A DNA stretch of 55,005 nucleotides, taken from positions 1 through 55,005 of the forward strand of contig NZ_JAEFCF010000036.1 of assembly GCF_016405985.1 (NCBI RefSeq), read 5' to 3'. Source of the stretch: Paracoccus sp. IB05. Lineage in GTDB: Bacteria > Pseudomonadota > Alphaproteobacteria > Rhodobacterales > Rhodobacteraceae. Made by a program: the position numbers and the translations under genes. Positions 44,115 to 53,030 of the stretch are shown in pieces. Position 1 is the stretch's first letter. Each line of letters starts with the position of its first letter. The notes beneath the pieces were generated by a model. That model saw only the letters and a list, made by a program, of their open reading frames with translations. It made no database searches and was not told where the DNA came from.

Positions 44115-45249
44115 TCAGGCTCCGGGAATGAGTTTGCCGGGATTGAGGAGGTTCAGCGGATCGAGCGCCGCTTTGATCCGGCGCTGCAACGCCAGCTGCG
44201 CGGCCGGCAGCAGGCGCCCGACCTCGGTAAGGCGGTAGCTGCCAAACACCGTGTTCGGCCGTCACCGAACCACCGCAGGCAATCACCAGATCATGCACGG
44301 CGCGGTTCAGGGTGCCTGTGGCCCCGGGCCGGTCGGTGAGAATGTTGAAATGCAGATTGCCATCTCCGATATGGCCGAAGACATGCGGTTGCAGCCGGGC
44401 ACCGGTCTGCGCGGCGAGATCCTCCGGCACGGACCGGCTTTTCAGCAGGAAACCGGGGATCCTGGCGACGGGCACCGAAACATCGTGCTTTACCGAGGTT
44501 CCGCTGGCGGCCTCGGCCTCGCTCAGGCTTTCGCGCAGATGCCATATCGCGCGGCGCTGTGCTTCATTCGCGGCAATCGTGCCGTCATGGCAGAGACCGG
44601 CCTCAAAGGCCTGACCGATCAGCGCCTCAAACTCCGGCGCGCTATCCGGCGCGGTTGAGCTGGCTTCGATCAGCAAAAGCCATCCGTCCTGCACGGTGAC
44701 CTGGCATGCCACTCCCATCCTGTCACCGGCACGGAGGCTGGCCGCAGCCGAGATGATCTCAAAGGCCGAAAGGCGCTCGCCCATGCGGTCGGTGGCAAGG
44801 CCGTAAAGCTCCAGCGCGGGTGCAGGGTCCGTGACCGCAAGCAGCGCGGTCGCGGTCGAGACTGCCAGCGGTTAGGTCTTCAGATCCGCTTTGGTGATGA
44901 TCCCCAGACAGCGCTCAGAGCCAGTGAAGAGCTGCATCCGGTTCAGGCCGGAATTGTCCTTGTGCAGACCATCCAGCCGCGAGACCACGCTGCCATCGGC
45001 CAGCACCACTTCCAGCCCAGGCAGGCGTCGGGCAGCGATCCCCGCCCGCAGCATATGCGCCCCGCCTGTATTGGTCGCGAGGCTGCCCCCGACCATGGCC
45101 GAGCCGGTGGCTGCGAAACTGACCGGCAGACCACCGAGGATGGCGGCGCGGTCGGTGCGCAATATGTCGATAAAGACCCCAGCCTCAACCGTGGCCGTCA
45201 TACCGGTCCGCGCCAGCCACAAGGGCGCCGAAATGGCGATGAACGGCAT
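44115..45249 (-). pseudogene. FAD-linked oxidase (GlcD/lactate dehydrogenase type), truncated and mutated
   Basis: The FAD-binding part PVSFAATGSAMVGGSLATNTGG and LEVVLADGSVVSRLDGLHKDNSG is present, but the first about 100 residues are lost at 45249. A TAA at 44872-44874 interrupts the frame. Reading on gives the cap domain and HVFGHIGDGNLHFNIL, then a frameshift near SVTAEHGV. The other frame supplies the expected end, RIKAALDPLNLLNPGKLIPGA, and the stop at 44115. All pieces align in order, so this is one decayed gene. Confidence 0.85.
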
Positions 45250-45337
45250 CGGCCTTCTCTGGATCGAAGGCGGCAGGATCCGCGAGGTCCGGCAGTTCTC
45301 GGAGGATCAGGCTGCCGAAGACCGGTTCTGGGGCTGA
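45239..45337 (+). pseudogene. C-terminal scrap of a SnoaL/ketosteroid-isomerase-like protein
   Basis: The last about 30 codons of an open frame read IEGGRIREVRQFSEDQAAED and end FWG, stopping at 45337. This matches the closing strand of NTF2-like SnoaL proteins (DGRI, EDxAAxDxFW). Nothing upstream on this strand belongs to the family; instead it meets the truncated end of the oxidase pseudogene at about 45249. It marks a recombination junction. Confidence 0.5.
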
Positions 45338-45495
45338 CCATTGGGCCAGAGGCAATACGCGGTCCCAGCCAGTCAGACGGGAACCGGGCGAGAGATGTTT
45401 TGCCCAGGCAGTTCAATCGACGCGGAGAGCACCCTTGTGGCAACGCCGCTCTCCGGTGGCGCCGGGTTCCCGTCATAGCGGCTTTGGCCCGGCTT

Positions 45496-46740
45496 TTAGT
45501 GCGGGCATCTCAGCCTTGGCCCTCGCCCCAAAACCAGGCATCCGATCGCGGCCAGCTGAATGGCGGCGGCGCTGAGGAACAGGGCCTCTGCGCCTGCCAT
45601 GTCGCCCGGGCGCAGCAATCCGAACGTGGCCGGTGCAAAGGCATAGCCCGCCTGACCGATGGCGACGATCAGCGGTACCACGCGGGCGGTCTCTGCCGGG
45701 GAAAACTCCTGCTGCGCGATCAGGGGCGGCAAAGATGTGGCATTGCCGATCCCCAGCCCGAACAGCGCGATGCCGAGGAACAGCCAAAGATCAGCATCGC
45801 CGGCGGCCATAATGAACATGAGCGAGCCGATCACCTGCACGCCGTAACTGGCACAGGCGACAAGGCGACGGTCGGCATTCGCGGGCATCATCTGGCCGAC
45901 CAGGGTCCGCCCAAGGATCGCGGCGAGGGTGGCACCGCCCATCGCAAGGCCCGTCATCCCCTCACCCAGCACCGGAACCAACAGCGAGAACAGATGCGCC
46001 AGCAGCCCGATCTGGGCGAAAAGCCCCAGCATCATGCCCGCGGCCAGGGTCAGGAATTTGCGGTCGCGCAGGAAGGATCTGCGCGCCACCGTTTCCGGAA
46101 CGGTGTGCGGGCGCGGGTGCGCCCCTCCATCCGGGGTTTGCCCCAGGCTGTCCGGTGTGTGCCGGAACACCAGCACCGACAGCACCCCAACCGCGACAAC
46201 CATGACCCCGCCGATGGCCAGGGTTGCAGGAACAAAGCCGATCCCCGCAATCAGCGCGATCCAGAGCGGTGAGAAGATGACGCCGCCAAAGCTTGCGCCG
46301 TTATAGGCCAAGCCCAGGTCGGCAGGACGGCGCAGGCTGAACCAGGGCGCGATCAGCGCATTCACTGCCGCGGCGCCCATCGCGACCCAGCCCGCTCCAC
46401 TGGCCAAGGCCGCCAGAAACAGCTGCGATGGCTGTGCCGCCAGCGCCCAGCCGAGGATGCCGACCGCCAGCAACACCGCGCCGGTCACCGTCACAACCGG
46501 CACCCCAAAGCGCCGGTAAAGGCGTGGCAGTTTGGCCACCACCCCGGCCCCGAACAGGAAATGCACCGTCACCGCTGCCGAGACCAGTGTCACCGGCCAG
46601 CCGGTCCGCGCGACGACCGCGTAAAGAAATACCGGCGGACCATAGAACCCCACGCCCCAGCCGAAGATAGCCAGCAGGAACGTGGCGGCGACAACATGCC
46701 AGCCAAAGAACGGACGGGCGGTGCGGGCAGGCAGGGTCAT
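45496..46740 (-). CDS. MFS transporter
   Basis: This 414-residue major facilitator protein has about 12 helices, starting FFGWHVVAATFLLAIFGWGVGFYGPP, a pattern common in monocarboxylate/oxalate-formate-like exporters. The central loop at about 195-225 is polar. It is divergent from the ArsR-type gene at 46859 with a 118-base gap, so the regulator probably controls it. The substrate is unknown. Confidence 0.85.
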   Translation of the reverse strand: MTLPARTARPFFGWHVVAATFLLAIFGWGVGFYGPPVFLYAVVARTGWPVTLVSAAVTVHFLFGAGVVAKLPRLYRRFGVPVVTVTGAVLLAVGILGWALAAQPSQLFLAALASGAGWVAMGAAAVNALIAPWFSLRRPADLGLAYNGASFGGVIFSPLWIALIAGIGFVPATLAIGGVMVVAVGVLSVLVFRHTPDSLGQTPDGGAHPRPHTVPETVARRSFLRDRKFLTLAAGMMLGLFAQIGLLAHLFSLLVPVLGEGMTGLAMGGATLAAILGRTLVGQMMPANADRRLVACASYGVQVIGSLMFIMAAGDADLWLFLGIALFGLGIGNATSLPPLIAQQEFSPAETARVVPLIVAIGQAGYAFAPATFGLLRPGDMAGAEALFLSAAAIQLAAIGCLVLGRGPRLRCPH

Positions 46741-46858
46741 GGGGAACTCTCGTTGATCTCGTGCCGGTTATGCCTGCAACCCGGCCTGGGATGCTTCGGC
46801 GAAACCCGAAGCATCCGACACCGCTTTGCGCTAAACTGCCCCCAACCGGAGGAGCCCC

Positions 46859-47596
46859 ATGGCCACATCGAATCGCATTGCCGAAGTGGCCGCCGCCGTG
46901 GGCGAGCCTGCGCGTGCCGCCATGCTGGCGGCCCTGATGGACGGGCGCGCCCTGACCGCCGCCGAACTGGCCGACCTGGCTGCCATCACGCCGCAGACGG
47001 CCAGCGGCCATCTTGCCCGGCTGACCTCGGTCGGGCTGATCACGGCGGAAAAGCAGGGACGCCATCGCTATCACCGCCTTGCCGGCGCCGATGTCGCGCG
47101 GATGATCGAAAGCGTCATGCAGATCGCAGGCGGTGTGACATTGGCCCGGACCATACCCCGGATTGGCCCCAGGGACGCGGCCCTGCGGCAGGCGCGCACC
47201 TGCTATGACCATCTCGCGGGGGGACTTGGTGTCAGCATCGCCGATGCCCTGCGCGCCAGCGGGGCGGTAGAGATCGACGGCGATGCCGCTGCCCTGACCG
47301 AGGTTGGCCGGGCGCAGATGCAGGCGCTCGGCATTCTCGCACCCGCCCGCAGCACCCGCCCGCTCTGCCGCCCCTGTCTGGACTGGAGCGAGCGCCGCCC
47401 GCATCTGGCGGGTGCCCTGGGCGCCGCGATCTGCAGCCATGCGCTGGATCAGGTCTGGGTGCGACGCCGCGCAGGCACACGGGCGCTGGAGATCACACCG
47501 GCAGGCAGGATCGGGTTCAGGCAGGCCTTCGGGGTGGTAACTGTTACAGGCCAACCGGGCCTTGCTGCATCCCAGGCTGAACGGCAGCCGTGGTAA
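46859..47596 (+). CDS. ArsR-family winged-helix regulator
   Basis: This 245-residue regulator has an N-terminal ArsR/SmtB winged helix (VGEPARAAMLAALMDGRALTAAELADLA, ITPQTASGHLARLTSVGLI). Its long C-terminal domain contains CYDHLAGGLG and CLDWSERRPHLAGALGAAI, the hallmark of a large ArsR subgroup usually next to a transporter or oxidoreductase gene. GGAGGAGCCCC precedes the ATG. It probably represses the divergent MFS gene. Confidence 0.9.
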   Translation: MATSNRIAEVAAAVGEPARAAMLAALMDGRALTAAELADLAAITPQTASGHLARLTSVGLITAEKQGRHRYHRLAGADVARMIESVMQIAGGVTLARTIPRIGPRDAALRQARTCYDHLAGGLGVSIADALRASGAVEIDGDAAALTEVGRAQMQALGILAPARSTRPLCRPCLDWSERRPHLAGALGAAICSHALDQVWVRRRAGTRALEITPAGRIGFRQAFGVVTVTGQPGLAASQAERQPW

Positions 47597-48365
47597 TGCC
47601 CGCCTGGCAATGACGCTGATGGCCCACAGGGCGCGAGGCCGCCGCCCCCGCATTTCACCAGCTCGCGGATCAGGTCACACCCAAAGCCTTGCGCGCCATG
47701 ACACCAGCGACGCTTTCTGCGTGCGGATTTCATCCGCGCGGTGATTGCCTGTCCCTCCTCCGGGGGCCGTTCGGCAAAGACCTGCCCGCGACGCCTGATG
47801 CGGCCCGACGTGCGGATGAGACCTGAGCCGCCAAAGAGGTCACGCTGCCCTGTCATCCTGCAGAACCCTTCACGTTGCAGGCAGGACCGACCCGCTTTTG
47901 CTCACCGTCGCCGGGAGACACCTCCAGGGGCGGTGCGGAACAGCAGATCCAGAGGCCTTCGATGCGGGGGGACAGTTACCCGGATCGCGCCTGTGCCTTC
48001 CGTGTTTTCCGGGGCGCAGTAATTTCACGCGCATTAAGCTCGCTTGAAATCCCGGCTCGGGAAGCGCTTGCGGGTTTGTTGCTCCGGGTTGCGCGCCCCG
48101 CCCGCTGTCCGCATCGGCCCGGGGGTGGCTCGCCCTCTGGGGTGAGATCAGCAATCGTGCCGCATTGTGCAATCTCCATCGCGCCCGCTTTCAGGATGGC
48201 CTGTTCCAGGCCGCGCAAACCGCCGGCCACCTCTGCCGGAGCCGCCACAGCCCTGCCCGATATGCCGGAGCCGTCGTCATTCCAAAGTATGGTGACGCCT
48301 CGCTGGCCCCGAAGCGCAAAGGCTGACAGTCTGACCCTTGCGGACCCTGATCCCGGAGGTGGAAG
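47597..48365. other. 769-base region without an intact gene
   Basis: No complete gene is visible. A possible histidine-kinase remnant lies on the - strand near 48085-48345. The first half (47600-48000) has only shadow frames; one - strand frame opening MTGQRDLFGGSG at 47856 looks like a real N-terminus but soon loses any pattern I know. The right end carries GGAGG before the MoxR start and should hold that operon's promoter. Confidence 0.35.
48085..48345 (-). pseudogene. Possible sensor histidine kinase C-terminal remnant
   Basis: An open - strand stretch reads GVTILWNDDGSGISGRAVAA followed by GGLRGLEQAILKAGAMEIA. The DDGxGI element and the later GLRGL resemble the G1 and G2 boxes of a NarX-type ATPase domain. 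No dimerisation histidine or N-terminal part is present. In related methylotrophs a two-component pair is found near these genes, which makes a relic plausible, but the evidence is thin. Confidence 0.3.
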
Positions 48366-49346
48366 GTGACAGCTGACGGTAATCCCGGTAATCCCGCGCC
48401 GCTCCGGCAGGTGGCCGCGCTGGCACGTGATGTTTCGGCGGGGCTGATTGGCCATCACGTCCTTGTCGAGCGGCTGATGATCGCATTGCTGACCGGTGGC
48501 CATGTGCTGATCGAAGGGCCACCCGGCCTTGCCAAGACCCGCGCGGTGAAGCGCGTCGCGCAGGGGCTGAGCGGCGGCTTCGCCCGCATCCAGTGCACCC
48601 CTGACCTGATGCCCTCGGATATCGTCGGCACCCAGATCTTCCGCCCCGATGGCGGTCGCTTCGACTTTCAGCCGGGGCCGGTGTTTCACGATCTGGTGCT
48701 GGTGGATGAGATCAATCGCGCCCCCCCCAAGGCCCAATCGGCGCTGCTGGAGGCCATGGGCGAGGGCCAGGTGACGACGGCGGGGGTCACCCGCCGCCTG
48801 CCGGATACATTCATGGTGGTCGCCACGCAGAATTCGATCGAGCATGAGGGCACCTTCCCGCTCCCCGAGGCGCAGCTTGACCGCTTCCTGCTGCATCTGA
48901 ACCTCGAATTGCCCGATGCTGCCACAGAACGCGCCATCCTTGATCTCGTCGAGAGCGAGGCCAGAGAAGCGCCGCCGCCGCCTGCCGAAAAGCTGGATGG
49001 CGAAACGATCCGCGCCGCGCGGGCGGCTGTCGCAGACATCTTCCTTGCGCCGGCGCTGAAGGATTTCATCGTGCGGCTGGTGGTGGCAACGCGGGAAACA
49101 GCGGGGGGCCCGCTGGACGGGCTGATCGAACATGCGGTCTCGCCGCGCGGCACGCTGGCGCTGGCGGCAGGCGCGCGGGCGCGGGCGGCACTGCTGGGGC
49201 GCGACAACGCGCTGCCGGAAGATGTCGATGCGCTGGCGGCAGATACGCTTTCGCACCGGCTGATCCCCAGCTGGCGCGCGGTGTCCGAAGGTCTCGGCCC
49301 CCGAGACCTTGTCGAGCGGTTGCTGGCCCATGTTCGTCCGTGGTGA
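48366..49346 (+). CDS. MoxR-type AAA+ ATPase
   Basis: This 326-residue AAA+ ATPase has Walker A EGPPGLAKT (50-58), Walker B LVLVDEINRAPPK and ATQNSIEHEGTFPLPEAQLDRF, a fingerprint of MoxR. Such ATPases work as chaperone-like factors with VWA proteins, for example in methanol dehydrogenase activation. It starts with GTG, with GGAGG upstream. It opens a tightly overlapping seven-gene operon. Confidence 0.92.
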   Translation: MTADGNPGNPAPLRQVAALARDVSAGLIGHHVLVERLMIALLTGGHVLIEGPPGLAKTRAVKRVAQGLSGGFARIQCTPDLMPSDIVGTQIFRPDGGRFDFQPGPVFHDLVLVDEINRAPPKAQSALLEAMGEGQVTTAGVTRRLPDTFMVVATQNSIEHEGTFPLPEAQLDRFLLHLNLELPDAATERAILDLVESEAREAPPPPAEKLDGETIRAARAAVADIFLAPALKDFIVRLVVATRETAGGPLDGLIEHAVSPRGTLALAAGARARAALLGRDNALPEDVDALAADTLSHRLIPSWRAVSEGLGPRDLVERLLAHVRPW

Positions 49347-50217
49347 TCCCCCCCGCGCCAGTGCTGCTGCCGATCCCGCAGGGCTCAGCGCCGGGCGGCT
49401 GATGGCGCTGGAACCGCTGGCCGCGAAAGAGTTGCGCGATGCGGCGAGCCTCGCCGAACGGCCGGGCAATACCGCCACCCGCCGCCGGGGCAATGGCCAT
49501 GAGATCCGCGAATTGCGCCCCTTTGCCGAGGGCGATGATCCGCGCCATATCGATGCCGCCGCCACTGCAAGAACCGGCGCGCCGCAGCTGCGCAGCTTTC
49601 ATGAGGATCGCGAGTATAATCTGATGCTGCTTGCGGATTTCCGGCGTCCGATGCTCTGGGGAACCCGGGGCCGGCTGCGTTCGGTCGCGGCAGCAGAGGC
49701 GCTGATGCTGGCCGGGTGGAAGGCCATTCTGGCGGGTGGCGCGGTCGGGGCAGCGGTGCTGACCGATGACGGGCCCCAGATCCGGCTGCCCCGTCCGCGG
49801 CATCGCGGCATGGCCGGGGTGGCGGCATGCCTGGCCGATGCCCATGCCGCAGCGCTGGAGCGGGCCGGCCCGGGAAAGGGAGAAAGCCTGGCGCTGGCCC
49901 CCGCGCTCGCGCAACTGGCCCGCCAGGTGCCACGCGGCGCCGGCATCCTGCTTGCCACCGGCCTGGATCTGCCGGGTGAAGGGCTGGATGCCGCCCTTGC
50001 CGCCTTGCGCGCGCGCGGCCCGTTGCAGCTTTTGCTGATCGAAGACGCGGCAGAGACCGCGCCGCCGGCCATGGCAATGCCCTGTATTACCCGCGCGGGC
50101 GAGGCCGGGCATCTGCGCCTTGATCCGCTGCCGGCGGAACGGGATGCGCGGGCCGCGCGCTACCAGGTGCCGGGCCAGGCCGTGCGCCGGATTTCCACTG
50201 CCGGATCATCGCCATGA
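49330..50217 (+). CDS. DUF58 domain protein (MxaS-like)
   Basis: This 295-residue protein of the DUF58 family has the marker RRRGNGHEIRELRPFAEGDDPRHIDAAATART, followed by a VWA-like fold (LMLLADFRRPMLWG). It is cytoplasmic, with no signal. DUF58 proteins always accompany MoxR; in the mxa cluster the equivalent is MxaS. The ATG at 49330 overlaps the MoxR gene by 17 bases. Confidence 0.87.
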   Translation: MFVRGDPPRASAAADPAGLSAGRLMALEPLAAKELRDAASLAERPGNTATRRRGNGHEIRELRPFAEGDDPRHIDAAATARTGAPQLRSFHEDREYNLMLLADFRRPMLWGTRGRLRSVAAAEALMLAGWKAILAGGAVGAAVLTDDGPQIRLPRPRHRGMAGVAACLADAHAAALERAGPGKGESLALAPALAQLARQVPRGAGILLATGLDLPGEGLDAALAALRARGPLQLLLIEDAAETAPPAMAMPCITRAGEAGHLRLDPLPAERDARAARYQVPGQAVRRISTAGSSP

Positions 50218-50573
50218 ATGACGATCTGCTGCACAGCCTGCATCCGCCGCGTCTGCCTGAGGCCTTTGCCGCCCCTGGCGCAGGCGATTTGCTGGCGGGT
50301 TTTGGCCTGGGCCTGATCCTCGCCGCGCTGATCCTGACGCTGGCCATGCCCTTGCTGCGCCGCCGCCCGGCAGTGCCGCGCATGCGCGCGAGGCTCGCCG
50401 CGGCGGCGGCTTTGCCCGAGGCGGAACGCAGCCTTGCCCTCGCCCGGATTGCAACCGCAACGGGACGCCCGCTGCCCGAGGATCTGCGCCAGGATCTCTA
50501 TTCCCGCAAAGGCGCTGATCCTGCCCGGCTGGAGGCGCTGATCCGGCAACGCAGGCGGCGGGCCGCCCCGTGA
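50214..50573 (+). CDS. DUF4381-type small membrane protein
   Basis: This 119-residue protein has one hydrophobic helix near 25-47 (LLAGFGLGLILAALILTLAMPLL) followed by a basic helical tail. Position and layout match the DUF4381 proteins found between DUF58 and VWA genes. It shares four bases with each neighbour. The role in the complex is unknown. Confidence 0.75.
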   Translation: MNDDLLHSLHPPRLPEAFAAPGAGDLLAGFGLGLILAALILTLAMPLLRRRPAVPRMRARLAAAAALPEAERSLALARIATATGRPLPEDLRQDLYSRKGADPARLEALIRQRRRRAAP

Positions 50574-51511
50574 TCACATTCGCCACGCCTCTCGCCCTTT
50601 TGTTGCTGCCCTTGCCGCTGCTGGCGCGGCTCTTGCCGGTGCAAAGCGGCGGTGGTCAGGTGATGGAACTGCCCGAAGGCATCGCCGCTGTCGCCCGCCC
50701 CACCGAGGCGCCGGACCATCGCCGGTCGCATTTGCTGCTGGCGCTGATCTGGGCCAGCCTCTGCCTTGCGCTGGCCGGGCCGGAACGGGTCGTGCTGATG
50801 CCCGATCAAAGCGCCTCTGGCCGCGATATCATGATCGCGCTGGATATGTCGGGCAGTATGGCGACGCCCGATTTTGCCCTGGACGGCGCCACGGTCACCC
50901 GGCTTGAGGCGGTGAAACAGGTGGCGAAATCCTTCATCGCGGCGCGCAGCGGCGACCGGATTGGCCTCGTGGTCTTTGCCGACCGCGCCTATGTCGCAGC
51001 CCCCCTGACCTATGATCTGAAAGCGGTCAGCCGGGCGCTGGATGAGGCAGAGATCGGGCTGACCGGGCGCTCGACCGCGATTTCCGAAGGGCTGGGCCTT
51101 GCGCTCAAACGCAGCCTTGCCGAGGCCTCGGATGCCAGGGTGATCGTGCTGCTTTCGGACGGGCGCGAGACGGGGGACCGCACAGATGCCCGCCTTGTCG
51201 CCGGCCTTGCAGAAAAGGTCGGGGTGCGGATCCACACCGTCGCCCTTGGACCCGAGGATCTGGAGACCCGGCCCGCCGCCCGTGACGCGGTGGACGTGGC
51301 GATGCTGCGCGCCATTGCGCAAGAGGCCGGCGGCGAGACCTTCCGCGTGCGCACGACCGCCGATCTGCAGGCGATGGCCGGGGCGCTTGACCGGCTGGAG
51401 CCCAACCCCACAAAGCGCCCGCCGGTCGAAGTGCCGCATCCGGTCTGGACCTGGCCCGCCGCGCTGGCGTTGTTCCTGACCCTCGTCGCCGGCTGGAGGC
51501 GATGGGGATGA
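50570..51511 (+). CDS. VWA domain membrane protein (BatA/MxaC-like)
   Basis: This 313-residue protein has helices at the N-terminus (about 4-22 and 54-70), a von Willebrand factor A domain with an intact metal site (D92-M-S94-G-S96 and VLLSDGRETGD), and a C-terminal helix near 290-308. The domain faces the periplasm. It starts with GTG overlapping the previous stop. It is the partner of the VWA protein encoded next. Confidence 0.9.
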   Translation: MITFATPLALLLLPLPLLARLLPVQSGGGQVMELPEGIAAVARPTEAPDHRRSHLLLALIWASLCLALAGPERVVLMPDQSASGRDIMIALDMSGSMATPDFALDGATVTRLEAVKQVAKSFIAARSGDRIGLVVFADRAYVAAPLTYDLKAVSRALDEAEIGLTGRSTAISEGLGLALKRSLAEASDARVIVLLSDGRETGDRTDARLVAGLAEKVGVRIHTVALGPEDLETRPAARDAVDVAMLRAIAQEAGGETFRVRTTADLQAMAGALDRLEPNPTKRPPVEVPHPVWTWPAALALFLTLVAGWRRWG

Positions 51512-52437
51512 GCGGCTTTCTGCTGTTGCGGCCCGCCTGGCTGCTGGCGCTGATCCCGGTGCTGGCGCTGGCGGCTTTCGCGCTGCGGCGCAACCGGCGC
51601 GGGGCCTGGACGGCTGTCACCGATCCGGCGCTGATCCCGGTGCTCCTGCACCTGGGCTGGCTGCGCAACAGCGCCGGAACCCGGGTTATGCTCTTGCCCT
51701 TTATTGCTGTCGGGGTGACGGCCCTTGCGCTGTCGGGCCCTGCGGTGCCCCAGGCCGGCAGAACCGAATTGCGCGCGCTGGATCCGCTGGTTCTGATGCT
51801 GGACCTCTCGCCCTCGGTGGTCTCCGAGGCGCGAAGCCTGTCAGACCTCCAGGCAGCGGCGGCCGGGCTGATCACCGCAGCGGCGGGGCGCCCTGTTGGG
51901 ATGATGCTTTACACTGCCGATGCCTGGCTTGCCTCGGCGCCCACCACCGACAGCGATACCCTCCTCAGCCTGATCGGCGTTCTGGACCGCGAAACCGCGC
52001 CGATTGCCGGCAGCCGTCCTGATATCGCGCTGGCCATGGCGCGCGATCTGTTTTCGACAGCGGATGGAGAGGGGCACAGCCTGCCGGGCGGTGTCGATCT
52101 GGTGCTTGTCACCGATGGCGGCGGCAGCGGCCCGCGCGCCACCGAGGAGGCCGCGCGCCTCGCCAGCGATGGCGCCAGGGTCTGGGGGCTGGCCCTGACC
52201 CCTGCCGTTGCCGCTCCGGCTCAGGATGCGGCGGGCCTTGCAGCCATTGCCCGGGCGGGCGGCGGCGAGAGCTATGCATTTGCGGATATCCCGGGTCTTT
52301 CCACCGCGATCACCCGCGCCCGCAGCGCGAAACTGGCGCGCGAAGATGTCGCCGGCGCCGGGATGCGCGATCTCGGGCCATGGCTGCTGGTGCTGGCGCT
52401 GGCCTGCCTGTTCCCGCTGTTCCTGAGGTGGCGCTGA
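51508..52437 (+). CDS. VWA domain membrane protein (BatB/MxaL-like)
   Basis: This 309-residue second VWA protein has N-terminal helices at about 6-25 and 55-74. Its metal site reads DLSPS, with DLVLVTDGGGSG later, and a C-terminal helix ends in RWR. ATG at 51508 is preferred to 51502 because GGAGG lies eight bases upstream and it forms ATGA with the previous stop. It probably works with the first VWA protein as a pair. Confidence 0.88.
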   Translation: MSGFLLLRPAWLLALIPVLALAAFALRRNRRGAWTAVTDPALIPVLLHLGWLRNSAGTRVMLLPFIAVGVTALALSGPAVPQAGRTELRALDPLVLMLDLSPSVVSEARSLSDLQAAAAGLITAAAGRPVGMMLYTADAWLASAPTTDSDTLLSLIGVLDRETAPIAGSRPDIALAMARDLFSTADGEGHSLPGGVDLVLVTDGGGSGPRATEEAARLASDGARVWGLALTPAVAAPAQDAAGLAAIARAGGGESYAFADIPGLSTAITRARSAKLAREDVAGAGMRDLGPWLLVLALACLFPLFLRWR

Positions 52438-53030
52438 TGCGGCTCGCCCTTCTCCTGTCCGGGCTTCTGGCCCTCGTGCTGGCGGGCAAGGCGCCGCTGG
52501 CAAAGCTTCTGATCCTTGCGGGTCTGCCCGCTTTCGCCGCCCCCCTGCTCGAAGATCCTGCGATCCGGGGTGTCGCGCTGTATCAGGCAGGCGAATACCA
52601 GGCGGCGGATGACGCCTTTCGCGTGGCGGGCCGGGTCTCGACCTATAACCGGGGCCTGTCGCTCGCGATGACCGGCGATCTGCCACTGTCGCTCGCCTAT
52701 TTCGATGCCGTCCTTTTCGCCAATCCCGCCGACAGTATCGCTCGCGAAAACCGCAACGCCGTCAATGCGCTGGTGCCGCCGCATCTGGGCGAGGCCAATG
52801 CCGCCGGGCGGATCGCCGCGAAGGTGATCGCCAGCCCGACCGGCGTTCCCTTTGACGAGATCAAGCGACTGGGGAAACCGCTTGATGCCGGTGGCCGGGT
52901 CGCGGATGGCACCTGGCTTGAAAGCATCCAGGACGATCCCGGTGAATTTCTGCGCCTGCGGCTCGAGGCCGAACATCTGCGGCGCCTTTCGATGGGGCTG
53001 ACCGCGCCGGATCAGGGGGACCCATGGTAA
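52437..53030 (+). CDS. TPR-like membrane protein (BatC/MxaK-like position)
   Basis: This 197-residue protein has a hydrophobic N-terminus of two short helices (about 3-18 and 23-37), then a TPR-like segment (GVALYQAGEYQAADDAFRVAG, YNRGLSLAMTGDLPLSLAYFDAVL). The ATG shares its A with the previous TGA. It sits where the Bat or mxa clusters encode a TPR or MxaK protein; similarity beyond the TPR pattern is unclear. Confidence 0.75.
   Translation: MRLALLLSGLLALVLAGKAPLAKLLILAGLPAFAAPLLEDPAIRGVALYQAGEYQAADDAFRVAGRVSTYNRGLSLAMTGDLPLSLAYFDAVLFANPADSIARENRNAVNALVPPHLGEANAAGRIAAKVIASPTGVPFDEIKRLGKPLDAGGRVADGTWLESIQDDPGEFLRLRLEAEHLRRLSMGLTAPDQGDPW

Noticed and set aside
46301-47653. 450-codon - strand open frame across the MFS and ArsR genes
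   Set aside because: It is out of frame with the MFS gene on the same strand and antisense to ArsR; both real genes have clear motifs.
47976-49565. 529-codon - strand open frame opposite MoxR and DUF58
   Set aside because: The MoxR and DUF58 genes on the + strand are certain. Only the part beyond 48345 might contain a relic, which is listed separately.
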